DNA of 64,000 nucleotides from VAZQ01 sp963785745 (GTDB lineage: Bacteria; Pseudomonadota; Alphaproteobacteria; Rhizobiales; Xanthobacteraceae), in assembly GCA_963785745.1 (NCBI GenBank), contig CAWAWR010000017.1, positions 62,001-126,000 on the forward strand, in the 5' to 3' direction. Every line of letters begins with the position of its first letter. Position 1 is the first letter of the stretch. Made by a program: the position numbers and the translations under genes. This document shows positions 16,421 to 27,365 of this stretch, piece after piece. The notes below the pieces were generated by a model. It saw nothing but the letters and a program-made list of their open reading frames with translations. It made no database searches and had not been told where the DNA came from.

Positions 16421-16796
16421 TCAGAAGCTCTTGAACTCGGTGGTGCCCTTGGTGACATCCGGCTCCGCGAAGAAGCAGAGCAGCACCAACGGCTCCGATG
16501 CCGGTGTTGCGGGTCATGTGCTTTTCGTTCGGCGGGATCAGCACGATGTCGCCCGGCTTGATCGGAATCTCGCCGCTCTCGGCCACGGTCGTCCCGGTGC
16601 CCTTGAGGACATAGATGCATTCCTCGAAGCCGTCGTGCAGGTGCGGCCCGCGCGCCGGATCGCCGGGCTTCGGCACCGCAAGCTCGGCGATCCGGAACGT
16701 CAGTTTCGATCCGATCGCGCCCGACACCGGCTCCAGCGACGTCCGCCCCGGCAGCCCAAGCTTCTTCGCCTCGGATTGTTTCAAGAGCCGCGCCAT
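16421..16796 (-). CDS. cupin-domain protein, one frameshift
   Basis: A small single-domain cupin of about 124 residues. The metal-binding motif 1 is ARGPHLHDGFEECIYVLKG, with conserved H-x-H and Glu. Motif 2 is PGDIVLIPPNEKHMTRN. An extra base near 16495 breaks the frame; after it the sequence continues EPLVLLCFFAEPDVTKGTTEF and stops at 16421. The last part, FFAEPDVTKG, is common in cupins that act on sugar acids. It lies between creatininase and the D-2-hydroxyacid dehydrogenase, probably as an isomerase or binding protein in the same pathway. Confidence 0.8.
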
Positions 16797-16809
16797 CAGC
16801 TCACCTCTA

Positions 16810-17613
16810 TCAGCTCACTTGCCGCAACTGCTTGATCTCGTGGGTGCCGCCCTGCACCGCGTCGAGCTGGCGGAAGATGTCACGCGCCTCCTTGGCAATG
16901 GCGTCGGCGATGTCGGTCAGCATCTTGCCGCCCTTCTCGGCGGTGGCGTGCTGCGGGCTGCCGAACCAGCCGGTCGGCGCAATGGAGCGGATATCGGTGA
17001 GGACAGGCTGATAGGTGCGCGTCCGCCTGAGCTTGTCCATCTTGTGGCCATGGCCGTGCTCGGACGAATAGTCGATGCGATCGAGATGCACGAGGCCGGG
17101 GCTGTGCGCCAGCACCGCCAGCGCTTCGATCTCGCCGCCGTGCGTCAACCCCCCGCAGGAATGCCCGTAGAGCTCCTCGGCGACGTAGCAGGCCTGCACC
17201 GTCAGCACGCTCATGCCGTGCTCGCGATGCAGCGACTCGGCCGTGATGGCGAGCGAAGGGATGTTGCCCTCGTGCCAGTTGATGATCATGAGCTGCTTGG
17301 CGCCGTGCCTGGCGGTGGAGACGCAGGTCTCGGTCTGCACGCGCATATAGGTGTCGGGCGTGAGCGTGATGGTGCCTTCGTAGGGCATGTGCATCGGCGT
17401 GACGCCGAACGGCGTCGCCGGCAGCACCAGGCCGTCCATCCGTTCCGCGACCGCATGCGCGATGATGTTGGCGGCGAGCGTATCGGTCCCGGTCGGCAGG
17501 TGCGGGCCGTGCTGCTCGACGCTGCCGCACGGCAGGATCACCAGCGGGTTGTTCTTGAACTGCGCGGCGATCTCCGGCTGCGTCAGATCGGCGAAATAGC
17601 GGCTAGGCAACAT
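16810..17613 (-). CDS. creatininase-family amidohydrolase
   Basis: A 267-residue protein of the creatininase/FAPy-hydrolase superfamily. It shows LPCGSVEQHGPHLPTGTDT with the metal ligands Glu, His and Asp, then MIINWHEGN (equivalent to the family NGHGGN) and LTHGGEIEALAVLA. Members open cyclic or linear amides. The ATG at 17613 overlaps the end of the preceding Gfo/Idh gene by 11 bases, indicating translational coupling. The ligand set is complete, so activity is plausible, but the substrate is unknown. Confidence 0.85.
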   Translation of the reverse strand: MLPSRYFADLTQPEIAAQFKNNPLVILPCGSVEQHGPHLPTGTDTLAANIIAHAVAERMDGLVLPATPFGVTPMHMPYEGTITLTPDTYMRVQTETCVSTARHGAKQLMIINWHEGNIPSLAITAESLHREHGMSVLTVQACYVAEELYGHSCGGLTHGGEIEALAVLAHSPGLVHLDRIDYSSEHGHGHKMDKLRRTRTYQPVLTDIRSIAPTGWFGSPQHATAEKGGKMLTDIADAIAKEARDIFRQLDAVQGGTHEIKQLRQVS

Positions 17614-18694
17614 TGCGGCTTCCTTCCGCGAGCTTCTTGTGCGCTTCGGCGATGATGTCGGCGATCCTGACCGCCTGGCTTTGCCGCTCGATCGAGCGCA
17701 GCCCCGCATAGACCACGGCGAGCGCCACATTGCCGTTGCGTGCGTTCAGCTCGTTCGATTTTCCGGTGCGGCAGCTTTCCCCGAACATGTCGAGCTCGGC
17801 ACGGAACATGTCGCTCTCCGGCACCGGCAGCTCCTCGCGCTTGCCGTAGCCGTCCTTGCCGCGCTGGATGTAAAGCGTCGAGGTCTGGTGCAGTTGGTCC
17901 GGGGTATCCCAGGTGCCGAAATCGATCTCGTAATGCATCAGGCCCTTGGCGCCGAACACGCGCACGCAGAACACGCCGGGCGAGGTCCAGGAGCTTCCGA
18001 CATAGCCGATCTTGCCGTCGGCGAACTTCAGCACCGTCATCGACTGGTCGTCCACCTCGGCGCCGACCGGTGACAGCTTCGATGCGGTGGAGCTGGCTTC
18101 GAGGATTTCGCCGCCAAGATAGTGCAGCACATCGAACTGGTGGATCGCGAGTTGCGACAGCGGCCCGCCCGGCGCGCGGTCCTTGTACCAGCGCCAGGCT
18201 TTCGGCGTCAGCTCCAGCGCGCGCTCGTTCGAGAAATTCGCTTCCATGAATCCGACGCGGCCGAGCTCGCCGGCTTCAATCGCCTTGCCCATGGCGCGGA
18301 TGCCGGCCATCAGCCGCGCACTGTGGCCGACCGTCACCGTCACGCCGTAGGTTTTTTCCAGCGCCTCGATCGCGAGCCCCTCTTCCAGCGTCGAGGCAAT
18401 CGGCTTCTCGGTGTAGACGTGCTTGCCGGCCTTCGCGACCTCGCGCGCCAGCGGCAGATGCTGCTCGTTTGGCACCGTCAGGATCACGCCCTTGATGTTC
18501 GGATCGGCCAACAGCGACGCGAGATCCGGCGCGCTCTTCACGCCAAATTCGCTTTGAAACGCCGCGCGGCTCTCCTCCGAGCGGCTGAAGCCCGAGACGA
18601 TCTCGACGGTGTCGGAGGTCCGGGCGGCGCGCGTGAGCACCTTGGCCCAGCGGCCAAGACCGACAATACCGACTTTGACGCGATTACCATTCAT
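17603..18694 (-). CDS. Gfo/Idh/MocA-family oxidoreductase
   Basis: A 363-residue NAD(P)-dependent dehydrogenase. The Rossmann motif is KVGIVGLGRWAKVLTR. The hallmark EKP motif is in KHVYTEKPIASTLEEG, and the C-terminal alpha/beta domain begins near GFMEANFSNERALEL. Members act on sugars, inositols or related polyols and acids. It is the first gene of the minus-strand operon leading to creatininase, cupin and D-2-hydroxyacid dehydrogenase. A divergent ModA-like binding protein starts 147 bases away and may deliver a substrate. Confidence 0.88.
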   Translation of the reverse strand: MNGNRVKVGIVGLGRWAKVLTRAARTSDTVEIVSGFSRSEESRAAFQSEFGVKSAPDLASLLADPNIKGVILTVPNEQHLPLAREVAKAGKHVYTEKPIASTLEEGLAIEALEKTYGVTVTVGHSARLMAGIRAMGKAIEAGELGRVGFMEANFSNERALELTPKAWRWYKDRAPGGPLSQLAIHQFDVLHYLGGEILEASSTASKLSPVGAEVDDQSMTVLKFADGKIGYVGSSWTSPGVFCVRVFGAKGLMHYEIDFGTWDTPDQLHQTSTLYIQRGKDGYGKREELPVPESDMFRAELDMFGESCRTGKSNELNARNGNVALAVVYAGLRSIERQSQAVRIADIIAEAHKKLAEGSRNVA

Positions 18695-18841
18695 TCTGAG
18701 CGCCTCTTCCCTGAAAGACCCGCGGTATCCGTATCATCGTGGGAGCGCTAGTTCCACTGGTGCCCCGGCCGGAAGGATGATTGGCCGGCCCGGTGGTTCG
18801 GCATAGGAGAAGGTCATCCCGACACGTCAGGAGAACCGATC

Positions 18842-19609
18842 ATGACGCTCTGGTCCCGATGTTCCCCGCCCATGCTCCTGGGGCTCTTGGCGGTTGTCGC
18901 TTACGTCACCGACCTGGCCGCCGCTGAAATTAAGATCATGACGCCGCGCTCGATGTGGACGGTCCTCAAGGAGATCGGGCCCCAGTTCGAGCGCAGCTCC
19001 GGCTACAAGCTCAAAGTCGATACCGACATCGCGGCGACGCTTGCCGACCGCATCCTCGCCGGCGAGAGCTTTGATATTTTCGTTGGGCCGCCCGTGCAGA
19101 TCGATCGTCTGATCAAGAGCAACAAGATCGTTGCCGGCTCCCGCACGCCCATCGCGCATTCCGGAATCGGTGTGGAGGTGCGCGCAGGCGCGCCCAAGCC
19201 CGACATCAGCACCGTCGATGCCTTCAAGCGCGCGCTTCTGAATGCGAAATCGATCGGCTATCTCAAACAGGAAGGGACCAGCGGCGCCTATCTGGCCGGA
19301 TTGTTCGATCGCCTTGGAATTAGCGAGGCGATCAAGTCCAAGGTCGTCCGCCCGGAAACCGACATCGTCTCGGAGCTGGTCGCAAAGGGCGAGATCGAAT
19401 TGGGCATGGTCGTCATCACACAGATCATGACGACACCCGGGGTCGAGCTGGTCGGACCGATCCCGCAAGAGCTCCAGTCGTATGTCAGATGGAACGGCGG
19501 CGTGAGCACAAACTCCGCCGCGCCGGACGTGGCCAGAGATTTGATCAGGTTCCTGACCGGTCCGACAGCCTTGCCCGTCCTGAAGGCGCAGGGAATGGAG
19601 CCTGGCTGA
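18842..19609 (+). CDS. ModA-like periplasmic solute-binding protein
   Basis: A 255-residue binding protein with a signal peptide (LLGLLAVVAYVTDLAAA), then the mature start EIKIMTPRSMWTVLKEIGPQ. ADRILAGESFDIFVGPP, GYLKQEGTSGAYLAGLFDRL and ELVAKGEIELGMVVITQI follow the molybdate-binding protein fold (type II periplasmic binding protein). No ModB/ModC genes are nearby, so binding of molybdate is not assured; many such proteins bind other oxyanions or organic acids. It diverges from the Gfo/Idh operon and converges on DUF1223 with a 12-base gap. Confidence 0.8.
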   Translation: MTLWSRCSPPMLLGLLAVVAYVTDLAAAEIKIMTPRSMWTVLKEIGPQFERSSGYKLKVDTDIAATLADRILAGESFDIFVGPPVQIDRLIKSNKIVAGSRTPIAHSGIGVEVRAGAPKPDISTVDAFKRALLNAKSIGYLKQEGTSGAYLAGLFDRLGISEAIKSKVVRPETDIVSELVAKGEIELGMVVITQIMTTPGVELVGPIPQELQSYVRWNGGVSTNSAAPDVARDLIRFLTGPTALPVLKAQGMEPG

Positions 19610-19621
19610 ACGTCCGGTTTC

Positions 19622-20356
19622 CTATCGGATCGACGCCGTCGCGGCGCCGAGCATGAAGCTCGGCATGTCCGCGTTGCCGGTCTGCACCAGGACCACCGCG
19701 GCTTCGACGCCGTCGCCCGCGAGGTCGCGTAGCGGCACGCTCCAGCGCCGGGTCGACGCATTCCAGGCCCCGAGATCGACGAAGCGCCGCACCACATTGT
19801 GATAGGTGACGGTGCGGCCCTTGTTCTCGCCGCGCGTGATCATGACCGTCACCGCCTTGGCGAGCGCCCAAACGGATACCGTCGCCGCCGCGGTGGGCGC
19901 GCCATCCGGCAGCGTAACGGTCAACTGATCGCCCGAGCGCGATGCACCCACCGGCACCGACATCACGGCTTCGTTCTGGCGGCTCTTGGCGATTGCCTTC
20001 TCGATGGCGGAGCGATCGCTGCCGAGCGCATGCGCGGCCCCGTTCACCACCACCTGCGGGGTATAGCGCTCGCGATCGCCGCGCGACTTGGAATAGGCCT
20101 GCCAGCGCGCGGTATTGCGGGGGTTGGCCAGCGTATCCTTCCAGCCCAGGTAGTCCCACACGTCGATCGGAAGGCTGAGCGCAATGAGCGACGGATCGCC
20201 GGTCAGTTCGCCGAGCAGCTTGTCGGCCGCCGGACAGGACGAGCAGCCCTGGCTGGTGAACAGCTCGACGATGGCACGGGAGCCGGCAAGGCCGGGGGAC
20301 GCCAGTGAGGTCGAGCAGGTCGCGATCACGACCAAGGCGAGGCAACGACGTATCAT
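19622..20356 (-). CDS. DUF1223 thioredoxin-fold secreted protein
   Basis: A 244-residue protein with a signal peptide ending near SPGLAG. It then has the conserved IVELFTSQGCSSCPAADKLL with a CSSC thioredoxin-like dithiol, SLPIDVWDYLGWKD and RYTPQVVVNG. DUF1223 proteins are common in Rhizobiales and of unknown role. The CxxC motif after a signal peptide suggests a periplasmic redox function, which is inference. It is the nearest downstream gene to acnA on the minus strand. Confidence 0.85.
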   Translation of the reverse strand: MIRRCLALVVIATCSTSLASPGLAGSRAIVELFTSQGCSSCPAADKLLGELTGDPSLIALSLPIDVWDYLGWKDTLANPRNTARWQAYSKSRGDRERYTPQVVVNGAAHALGSDRSAIEKAIAKSRQNEAVMSVPVGASRSGDQLTVTLPDGAPTAAATVSVWALAKAVTVMITRGENKGRTVTYHNVVRRFVDLGAWNASTRRWSVPLRDLAGDGVEAAVVLVQTGNADMPSFMLGAATASIR

Positions 20357-20466
20357 GCCGATCTCCGCGCCCCGCGAGTCCCCTTACGCTGTACTGACGG
20401 TCACTCTACTCGGGTCGGGGATCACCCGCCACTCACTTTCACTCACGTCGTGGTGAAGGGGGCTCG

Positions 20467-23256
<2,790 letters not shown>

Positions 23257-23540
23257 GAGGGCCAATTCCCATCCCACCGGATGCCGAGGCAGGGCTTTGA
23301 GGTAATTTGCTACCGGGGCGCCCCTTGTCGCCGGTCGCGACATCCGGGCGTTCACGGTTCGCACACCCGAATGGACGGGCTTATAAGGGCTTTTCTCGTG
23401 CTGTTCCAGAAAATCGATTCTCCCCAACAAGATGCGATGGAAATGCCCGGAATTCCAAGGTACCCGGAGGCCGCTTTTCGGGCCTTCCGGCCTAGCCCGA
23501 ACGGCGTCCGGCCGGGCGCCACGGGCGGCAAGAGGCCCTG

Positions 23541-24173
23541 ATGAGCCCGAATCGGCGGCCGAACCGGCGCCCGACGCGACTCCTGGCCTCGGAGCTGGCC
23601 TGCATCCGCGGCGGCCGGGGGGTGTTTTCCGGCCTGAGCTTTGCGGTGGGCGCAGGCGAGGCCCTCCTGGTCAGCGGGCCGAACGGCGCCGGTAAATCCT
23701 CGCTGCTGCGGCTGGTGGCCGGCCTGGTCCGGGCGTCAGCCGGACGGCTGGAGCTCGAAGACGGCGACCCCGACGCATCGCTCGCCGAGCAGGCCCACTA
23801 TCTGGGCCACCAGGACGCGCTCAAGCCGTCGCTCACGGTCGCCGAGAACCTCGATTTCTGGGCGCGCTATCTCGACGGCGGCGCGACGGCCGGCGCGCTC
23901 GACGCCGTCGGACTGGGCGGCATCGCCAGCCTGCCGGCCGCCTATCTCTCGGCCGGTCAGCGGCGGCGGTTGTCGATCGCGCAACTCATTGCAGTGGAAC
24001 GCCCCCTTTGGCTGCTGGACGAGCCGACCTCCGCGCTCGACGCCGCGGCGCAGGCGATGCTCGCCGGTCTCATGCGCAATCATCTGTCGCATGGCGGCAT
24101 GATCCTCGCCGCCACGCACGGACCGATCGGATTGGACAACGCCAAGGAACTGCGTTTGGGAGGCGTGCGATGA
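23541..24173 (+). CDS. ccmA: heme exporter ATP-binding protein CcmA
   Basis: A 210-residue ABC ATPase of cytochrome c maturation system I. Walker A is SGPNGAGKSS, the signature region is YLSAGQRRRLSIAQL, Walker B is LWLLDEPTSALDA, and the switch His is in LAATHG. With CcmB it energises release of holo-CcmE from CcmC. The stop codon overlaps the ccmB start (ATGA), showing coupling. The 284-base gap to acnA is the probable promoter region; no confident box was seen. Confidence 0.93.
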   Translation: MSPNRRPNRRPTRLLASELACIRGGRGVFSGLSFAVGAGEALLVSGPNGAGKSSLLRLVAGLVRASAGRLELEDGDPDASLAEQAHYLGHQDALKPSLTVAENLDFWARYLDGGATAGALDAVGLGGIASLPAAYLSAGQRRRLSIAQLIAVERPLWLLDEPTSALDAAAQAMLAGLMRNHLSHGGMILAATHGPIGLDNAKELRLGGVR

Positions 24174-24838
24174 CTCCGCTCGCCGCCATCCTCGTGCGCG
24201 ATATCCGGCTGTCGGTGCGGCTCGGCGGCGGCGCGCTGATCGGCGTGCTGTTCTTCCTTTTGGTCGTGACACTGATGCCGTTCGCGATCGGTCCCGACCT
24301 TGCGCTGCTCGCCCGCATCGGTCCGGCGATCCTTTGGCTCGGTGCGCTGCTGGCAAGCCTGCTCGCGCTCGACCGGCTCATCGCTTCGGACTACGAGGAC
24401 GGCTCGCTCGACCTGATCCTGACGGCGCGCGCGCCGCTCGAGCTCGCGCTCGCTGCAAAAGCGATCGCGCATTGGCTGACCACCGGCCTGCCGCTGGTGA
24501 TCGCGGCGCCGTTGCTCGGATTCCTGCTCAATCTCGATCCCGCCGCGACCGGCGCCGTGGCGCTGACGCTGCTGGCGGGAACGCCGGCGCTGACCTTCAT
24601 CGGCCTGATCGGTGCCGCGCTCACGGTCGCGCTGCGGCGCGGCGGATTGCTGATCGCGGTGCTGGTGCTGCCGCTGACGGTTCCGGTGCTGATCTTCGGC
24701 GTCGCCGCCTCGAACACGGCGATCGTCGGGCCGGTTCCGTTTGGCGTACCGTTCACGATCCTGTGCGCGCTCACCCTCATGAGCGCGGTGATCGGCCCCT
24801 TTGCCGCCGCCGCGGCGCTGCGGCATGGACTGGAATGA
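24170..24838 (+). CDS. ccmB: heme exporter permease CcmB
   Basis: A 222-residue protein with six membrane helices, starting MTPLAAILVRDIRLSVRLGG, the conserved CcmB N-terminus. DRLIASDYEDGSLDLILTA is the cytosolic coupling region. It is the membrane partner of CcmA and is translated from a start that overlaps the ccmA stop. The long carboxy helices (LLIAVLVLPLTVPVLIFGVA) are typical. Confidence 0.93.
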   Translation: MTPLAAILVRDIRLSVRLGGGALIGVLFFLLVVTLMPFAIGPDLALLARIGPAILWLGALLASLLALDRLIASDYEDGSLDLILTARAPLELALAAKAIAHWLTTGLPLVIAAPLLGFLLNLDPAATGAVALTLLAGTPALTFIGLIGAALTVALRRGGLLIAVLVLPLTVPVLIFGVAASNTAIVGPVPFGVPFTILCALTLMSAVIGPFAAAAALRHGLE

Positions 24839-24879
24839 TGCTAAGAATGCGCCATATTGCCCATGCAGATGAGTAGCCC

Positions 24880-25611
24880 ATGCCGCTGATCGACCTGGCC
24901 AACCCGACGCGCTTCCTGGCGCTTTCCGCGCGTATCCTGCCGTGGCTCGGCGCCGCGACGCTGATTGCCTTCGCGATCGGCATCAGCCTCGCAATAGGCG
25001 CCCCCGACGACTACCAGCACGGCGCGGCGGTAAAGATCATGTTCGTGCATGTGCCGTCCGCTTGGCTCGCCATGGGCTGCTGGACGGTGATGAGCATCGC
25101 TGCGCTCGGCACGCTGGTGTGGCGCCATCCGCTCGCCGACGTCGCCGCCCGCGCCGCCGCGCCGCTCGGCGCCGCCTTCACCGCGATGTGCCTGATCACC
25201 GGCATGCTGTGGGGCCGCCCGATGTGGGGCGCCTACTGGGTCTGGGACGGACGACTGACGTCGGTGCTGGTGCTGTTCCTGATGTATCTCGGCGTGCTGG
25301 CGCTCTGGCGCACGGTGGAAGATCCCTCCCGCGCTGCGCGCGCGGCGGCGGTGCTGACGCTGGTCGGCGCCATCAACCTGCCGATCATCAAGTTCTCCGT
25401 CGACTGGTGGTCGACGCTGCATCAGCCGGCGGCGGTGCTGCGGCTCGGCGGGCCGACCATTCACCCGAGCCTGCTGACACCGCTCTTGGTCATGGCGCTT
25501 GCGTTCCTGCTCTTGTTCCTGACCTTGCATCTCGCCGCCATGCGCAACGAGATCATGCGGCGGCGGGTGCGCACCATGCTGATGCTGCAAGCGGAAGCGG
25601 CTGGACACTGA
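24880..25611 (+). CDS. ccmC: heme transport protein CcmC
   Basis: A 243-residue CcmC with six helices. The tryptophan-rich WWD domain GRPMWGAYWVWDGRLTSVL and the flanking histidines in MFVHVPSAW and WWSTLHQPA bind periplasmic heme for attachment to CcmE. It begins 41 bases after ccmB and is followed by ccmD after 2 bases. The WWD motif and His positions make the assignment firm. Confidence 0.95.
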   Translation: MPLIDLANPTRFLALSARILPWLGAATLIAFAIGISLAIGAPDDYQHGAAVKIMFVHVPSAWLAMGCWTVMSIAALGTLVWRHPLADVAARAAAPLGAAFTAMCLITGMLWGRPMWGAYWVWDGRLTSVLVLFLMYLGVLALWRTVEDPSRAARAAAVLTLVGAINLPIIKFSVDWWSTLHQPAAVLRLGGPTIHPSLLTPLLVMALAFLLLFLTLHLAAMRNEIMRRRVRTMLMLQAEAAGH

Positions 25612-25613
25612 AC

Positions 25614-25793
25614 ATGAACCTTGGTCCCTACGCCGCTTTCATCGTTGGTGCGTACGGCGCGGCGGCGCTGATCGTCACGGCGATGGTCGCATGGGTGGTG
25701 ATCGATCACCGGCGGCAGGCGCGCGCGCTCGCCGATCTCGAAGCGCGCGGCGTGACGCGGCGCTCTGGACGTCCGGGCGAAGCCACGACATGA
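25614..25793 (+). CDS. ccmD: heme exporter protein CcmD
   Basis: A 59-residue single-helix protein, MNLGPYAAFIVGAYGAAALI and onward, with a short basic tail (HRRQARALADLEARGV). Size, helix position and location between ccmC and ccmG all fit CcmD, which helps release holo-CcmE from CcmABC. The start is 2 bases after the ccmC stop and the end overlaps the ccmG start. Confidence 0.9.
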   Translation: MNLGPYAAFIVGAYGAAALIVTAMVAWVVIDHRRQARALADLEARGVTRRSGRPGEATT

Positions 25794-26395
25794 CCACGAC
25801 CGAGACGCCGGACGCCGCCACCGCGCGCCGGCGCAAGCTCTTCGCCTATGTGCCGCTCGCGATCTTTCTGGGGCTCGCGCTCCTGTTCCTGCTCCGCCTC
25901 GGCGCCGGCGATATTTCCCGCGTGCCGTCGGCGCTGATCGGGCGGCCGGTGCCGCAGACCGTGCTGGCGCCGATCCCTGGCCTCGAACGCGACGGCAAGC
26001 CGGTCCCGGGCCTCGATCCTGCGGACTTCACCGGCGCGGTGAGCATCGTCAATGTGTGGGCGTCGTGGTGCATCCCCTGCCATACCGAAGCGCCGCTGCT
26101 GCTCAAGCTCGCCGCCGACAAGCGCATCCGCGTGGTCGGCATCAACCAGGCCGACCAACCCGACAACGCGCGCCGCTTCCTCGGACGTCACGGCAATCCG
26201 TTCGTCGCGGTCGGCGTCGACCCCAATCGCCGCGCGTCGATCGAATGGGGCGTCTACGGTGTGCCGGAAACCTTCGTGGTCGGCCGCGACGGCAAGATCG
26301 CCTACAAGCTGATCGGCGAGATCACGGAACGGAACCTGGAGACGACGCTGAAGCCGCAGATCGACAAGGCGCGCCAAGGCGCGAACGGCGAGTAA
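25790..26395 (+). CDS. ccmG: thiol:disulfide interchange protein CcmG/DsbE
   Basis: A 201-residue membrane-anchored thioredoxin-like protein. One N-terminal helix (FAYVPLAIFLGLALLFLL) precedes a periplasmic domain with active site WASWCIPCHTEAP and the cis-Pro loop GVYGVPETFVV. It keeps apocytochrome CXXCH cysteines reduced for heme ligation. ATG overlaps the ccmD stop. ccmE, F, H and I are not in this window and must lie elsewhere. Confidence 0.94.
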   Translation: MTTTETPDAATARRRKLFAYVPLAIFLGLALLFLLRLGAGDISRVPSALIGRPVPQTVLAPIPGLERDGKPVPGLDPADFTGAVSIVNVWASWCIPCHTEAPLLLKLAADKRIRVVGINQADQPDNARRFLGRHGNPFVAVGVDPNRRASIEWGVYGVPETFVVGRDGKIAYKLIGEITERNLETTLKPQIDKARQGANGE

Positions 26396-26407
26396 CCGCG
26401 CCGCCCG

Positions 26408-27103
26408 TCACTCTGGTTCGGCGATGTCTTCCAGAGCCGCGGTGTCGCACAGCAATGTCGAGCCGCTGCGGGTGATGGCGCCCATGTCCTCGAGCGCGGT
26501 GAGGGCGATGTTGACCTTGGGCCGGCTCGCCCCGATCAGCAGCGCCAGTTCGCCTTGCGACATGCCGAGGTCGAGCGGTACGTTCTCGCCTTCCGCCGAC
26601 GGCGACTGCTGGCGCAACGCCGACAGCATCAGGCGGGCCAGACGCACCTCAATGCGATGCAGCGCGATGCCTTCCAGCGTCTGGTTGGTTTCACGCAGGC
26701 GCTGGCACAAAAAACGGATCGCTGCGTTCGAGACTTGCGGGTTGCTCTCGATGAGCTCCTGAAGGACCCCCCGCGGAAGTACCATGGCCTCGACACGCGA
26801 GATCGCCGTAGCGCCGGCCGATCGTTGGCCGCCATCCATGGTGGCTATCTCACCGAAGACATCGCCAGGGCCCGCGTGATCGAGCGACAGCTCACGGCCA
26901 TCGCTCGAGAGGATGGAGAGACGGATGCGGCCTTCCAACACGAGATATATTTCGCGGGCGGGATCTCCGCGGGAGAAGACCATCTGATCCGGCCCGAATT
27001 GAACACGCCGCATCCGGCCGGCGATCGCCGCGCGGTCGACCTCGGCCAGGGCTCCGAAGAGGGCCGACCTACCGAGCAACTCAACGATCGCTCGCCGTTC
27101 CAT
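26408..27103 (-). CDS. Crp/Fnr-family transcriptional regulator
   Basis: A 231-residue protein. The cyclic-nucleotide-binding domain spans residues 10-125 (RGDPAREIYLVLEGRIRLSI and GDVFGEIATMDGGQRSA). A dimerisation helix follows, then a C-terminal HTH with MSQGELALLIGASRPKVNIAL. It lacks the N-terminal cysteine cluster of Fnr, so an iron-sulfur oxygen sensor is unlikely. ATG at 27103 (MERRAIVELLGRS) is chosen; the upstream in-frame extension is not conserved-looking. It lies downstream of and in the same orientation as an RTX gene, but is separated by 262 bases that include a hairpin. Confidence 0.85.
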   Translation of the reverse strand: MERRAIVELLGRSALFGALAEVDRAAIAGRMRRVQFGPDQMVFSRGDPAREIYLVLEGRIRLSILSSDGRELSLDHAGPGDVFGEIATMDGGQRSAGATAISRVEAMVLPRGVLQELIESNPQVSNAAIRFLCQRLRETNQTLEGIALHRIEVRLARLMLSALRQQSPSAEGENVPLDLGMSQGELALLIGASRPKVNIALTALEDMGAITRSGSTLLCDTAALEDIAEPE

Positions 27104-27313
27104 GTGCTTGCTCGCGCCTTGTCTCCAAGGCGCCGATCTCCAGGGATGAGAGCAATACTCGCCGACGTCACAAAACCGTTGCGAGCGCCTCCCATGCCGT
27201 GCGGGGCTGCTCGCGTCCAATGCATGTTTGTTCGGATTCGTTATGCCGAGGCGACATGGATGGCGCGTCACCGACAGTAACGATGCCGGGATCGAGGAAC
27301 GGACTTTGATCGA

Positions 27314-27337
27314 GGCCGCCGGATTTCACCGGCGGCC
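27314..27337 (-). terminator. GC-rich hairpin downstream of RTX gene 1
   Basis: GGCCGCCGG (27314-27322) pairs perfectly with CCGGCGGCC (27329-27337) around a 6-base loop. It lies 29 bases past the RTX stop. A U-run is lacking on the minus strand, so strength is uncertain. The same GCCGCCGG core is used in the terminator of the paralogous RTX gene (28915-28940). Confidence 0.45.
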
Positions 27338-27365
27338 CTTGCATCGTTATTGTCTTTGCGACGGC

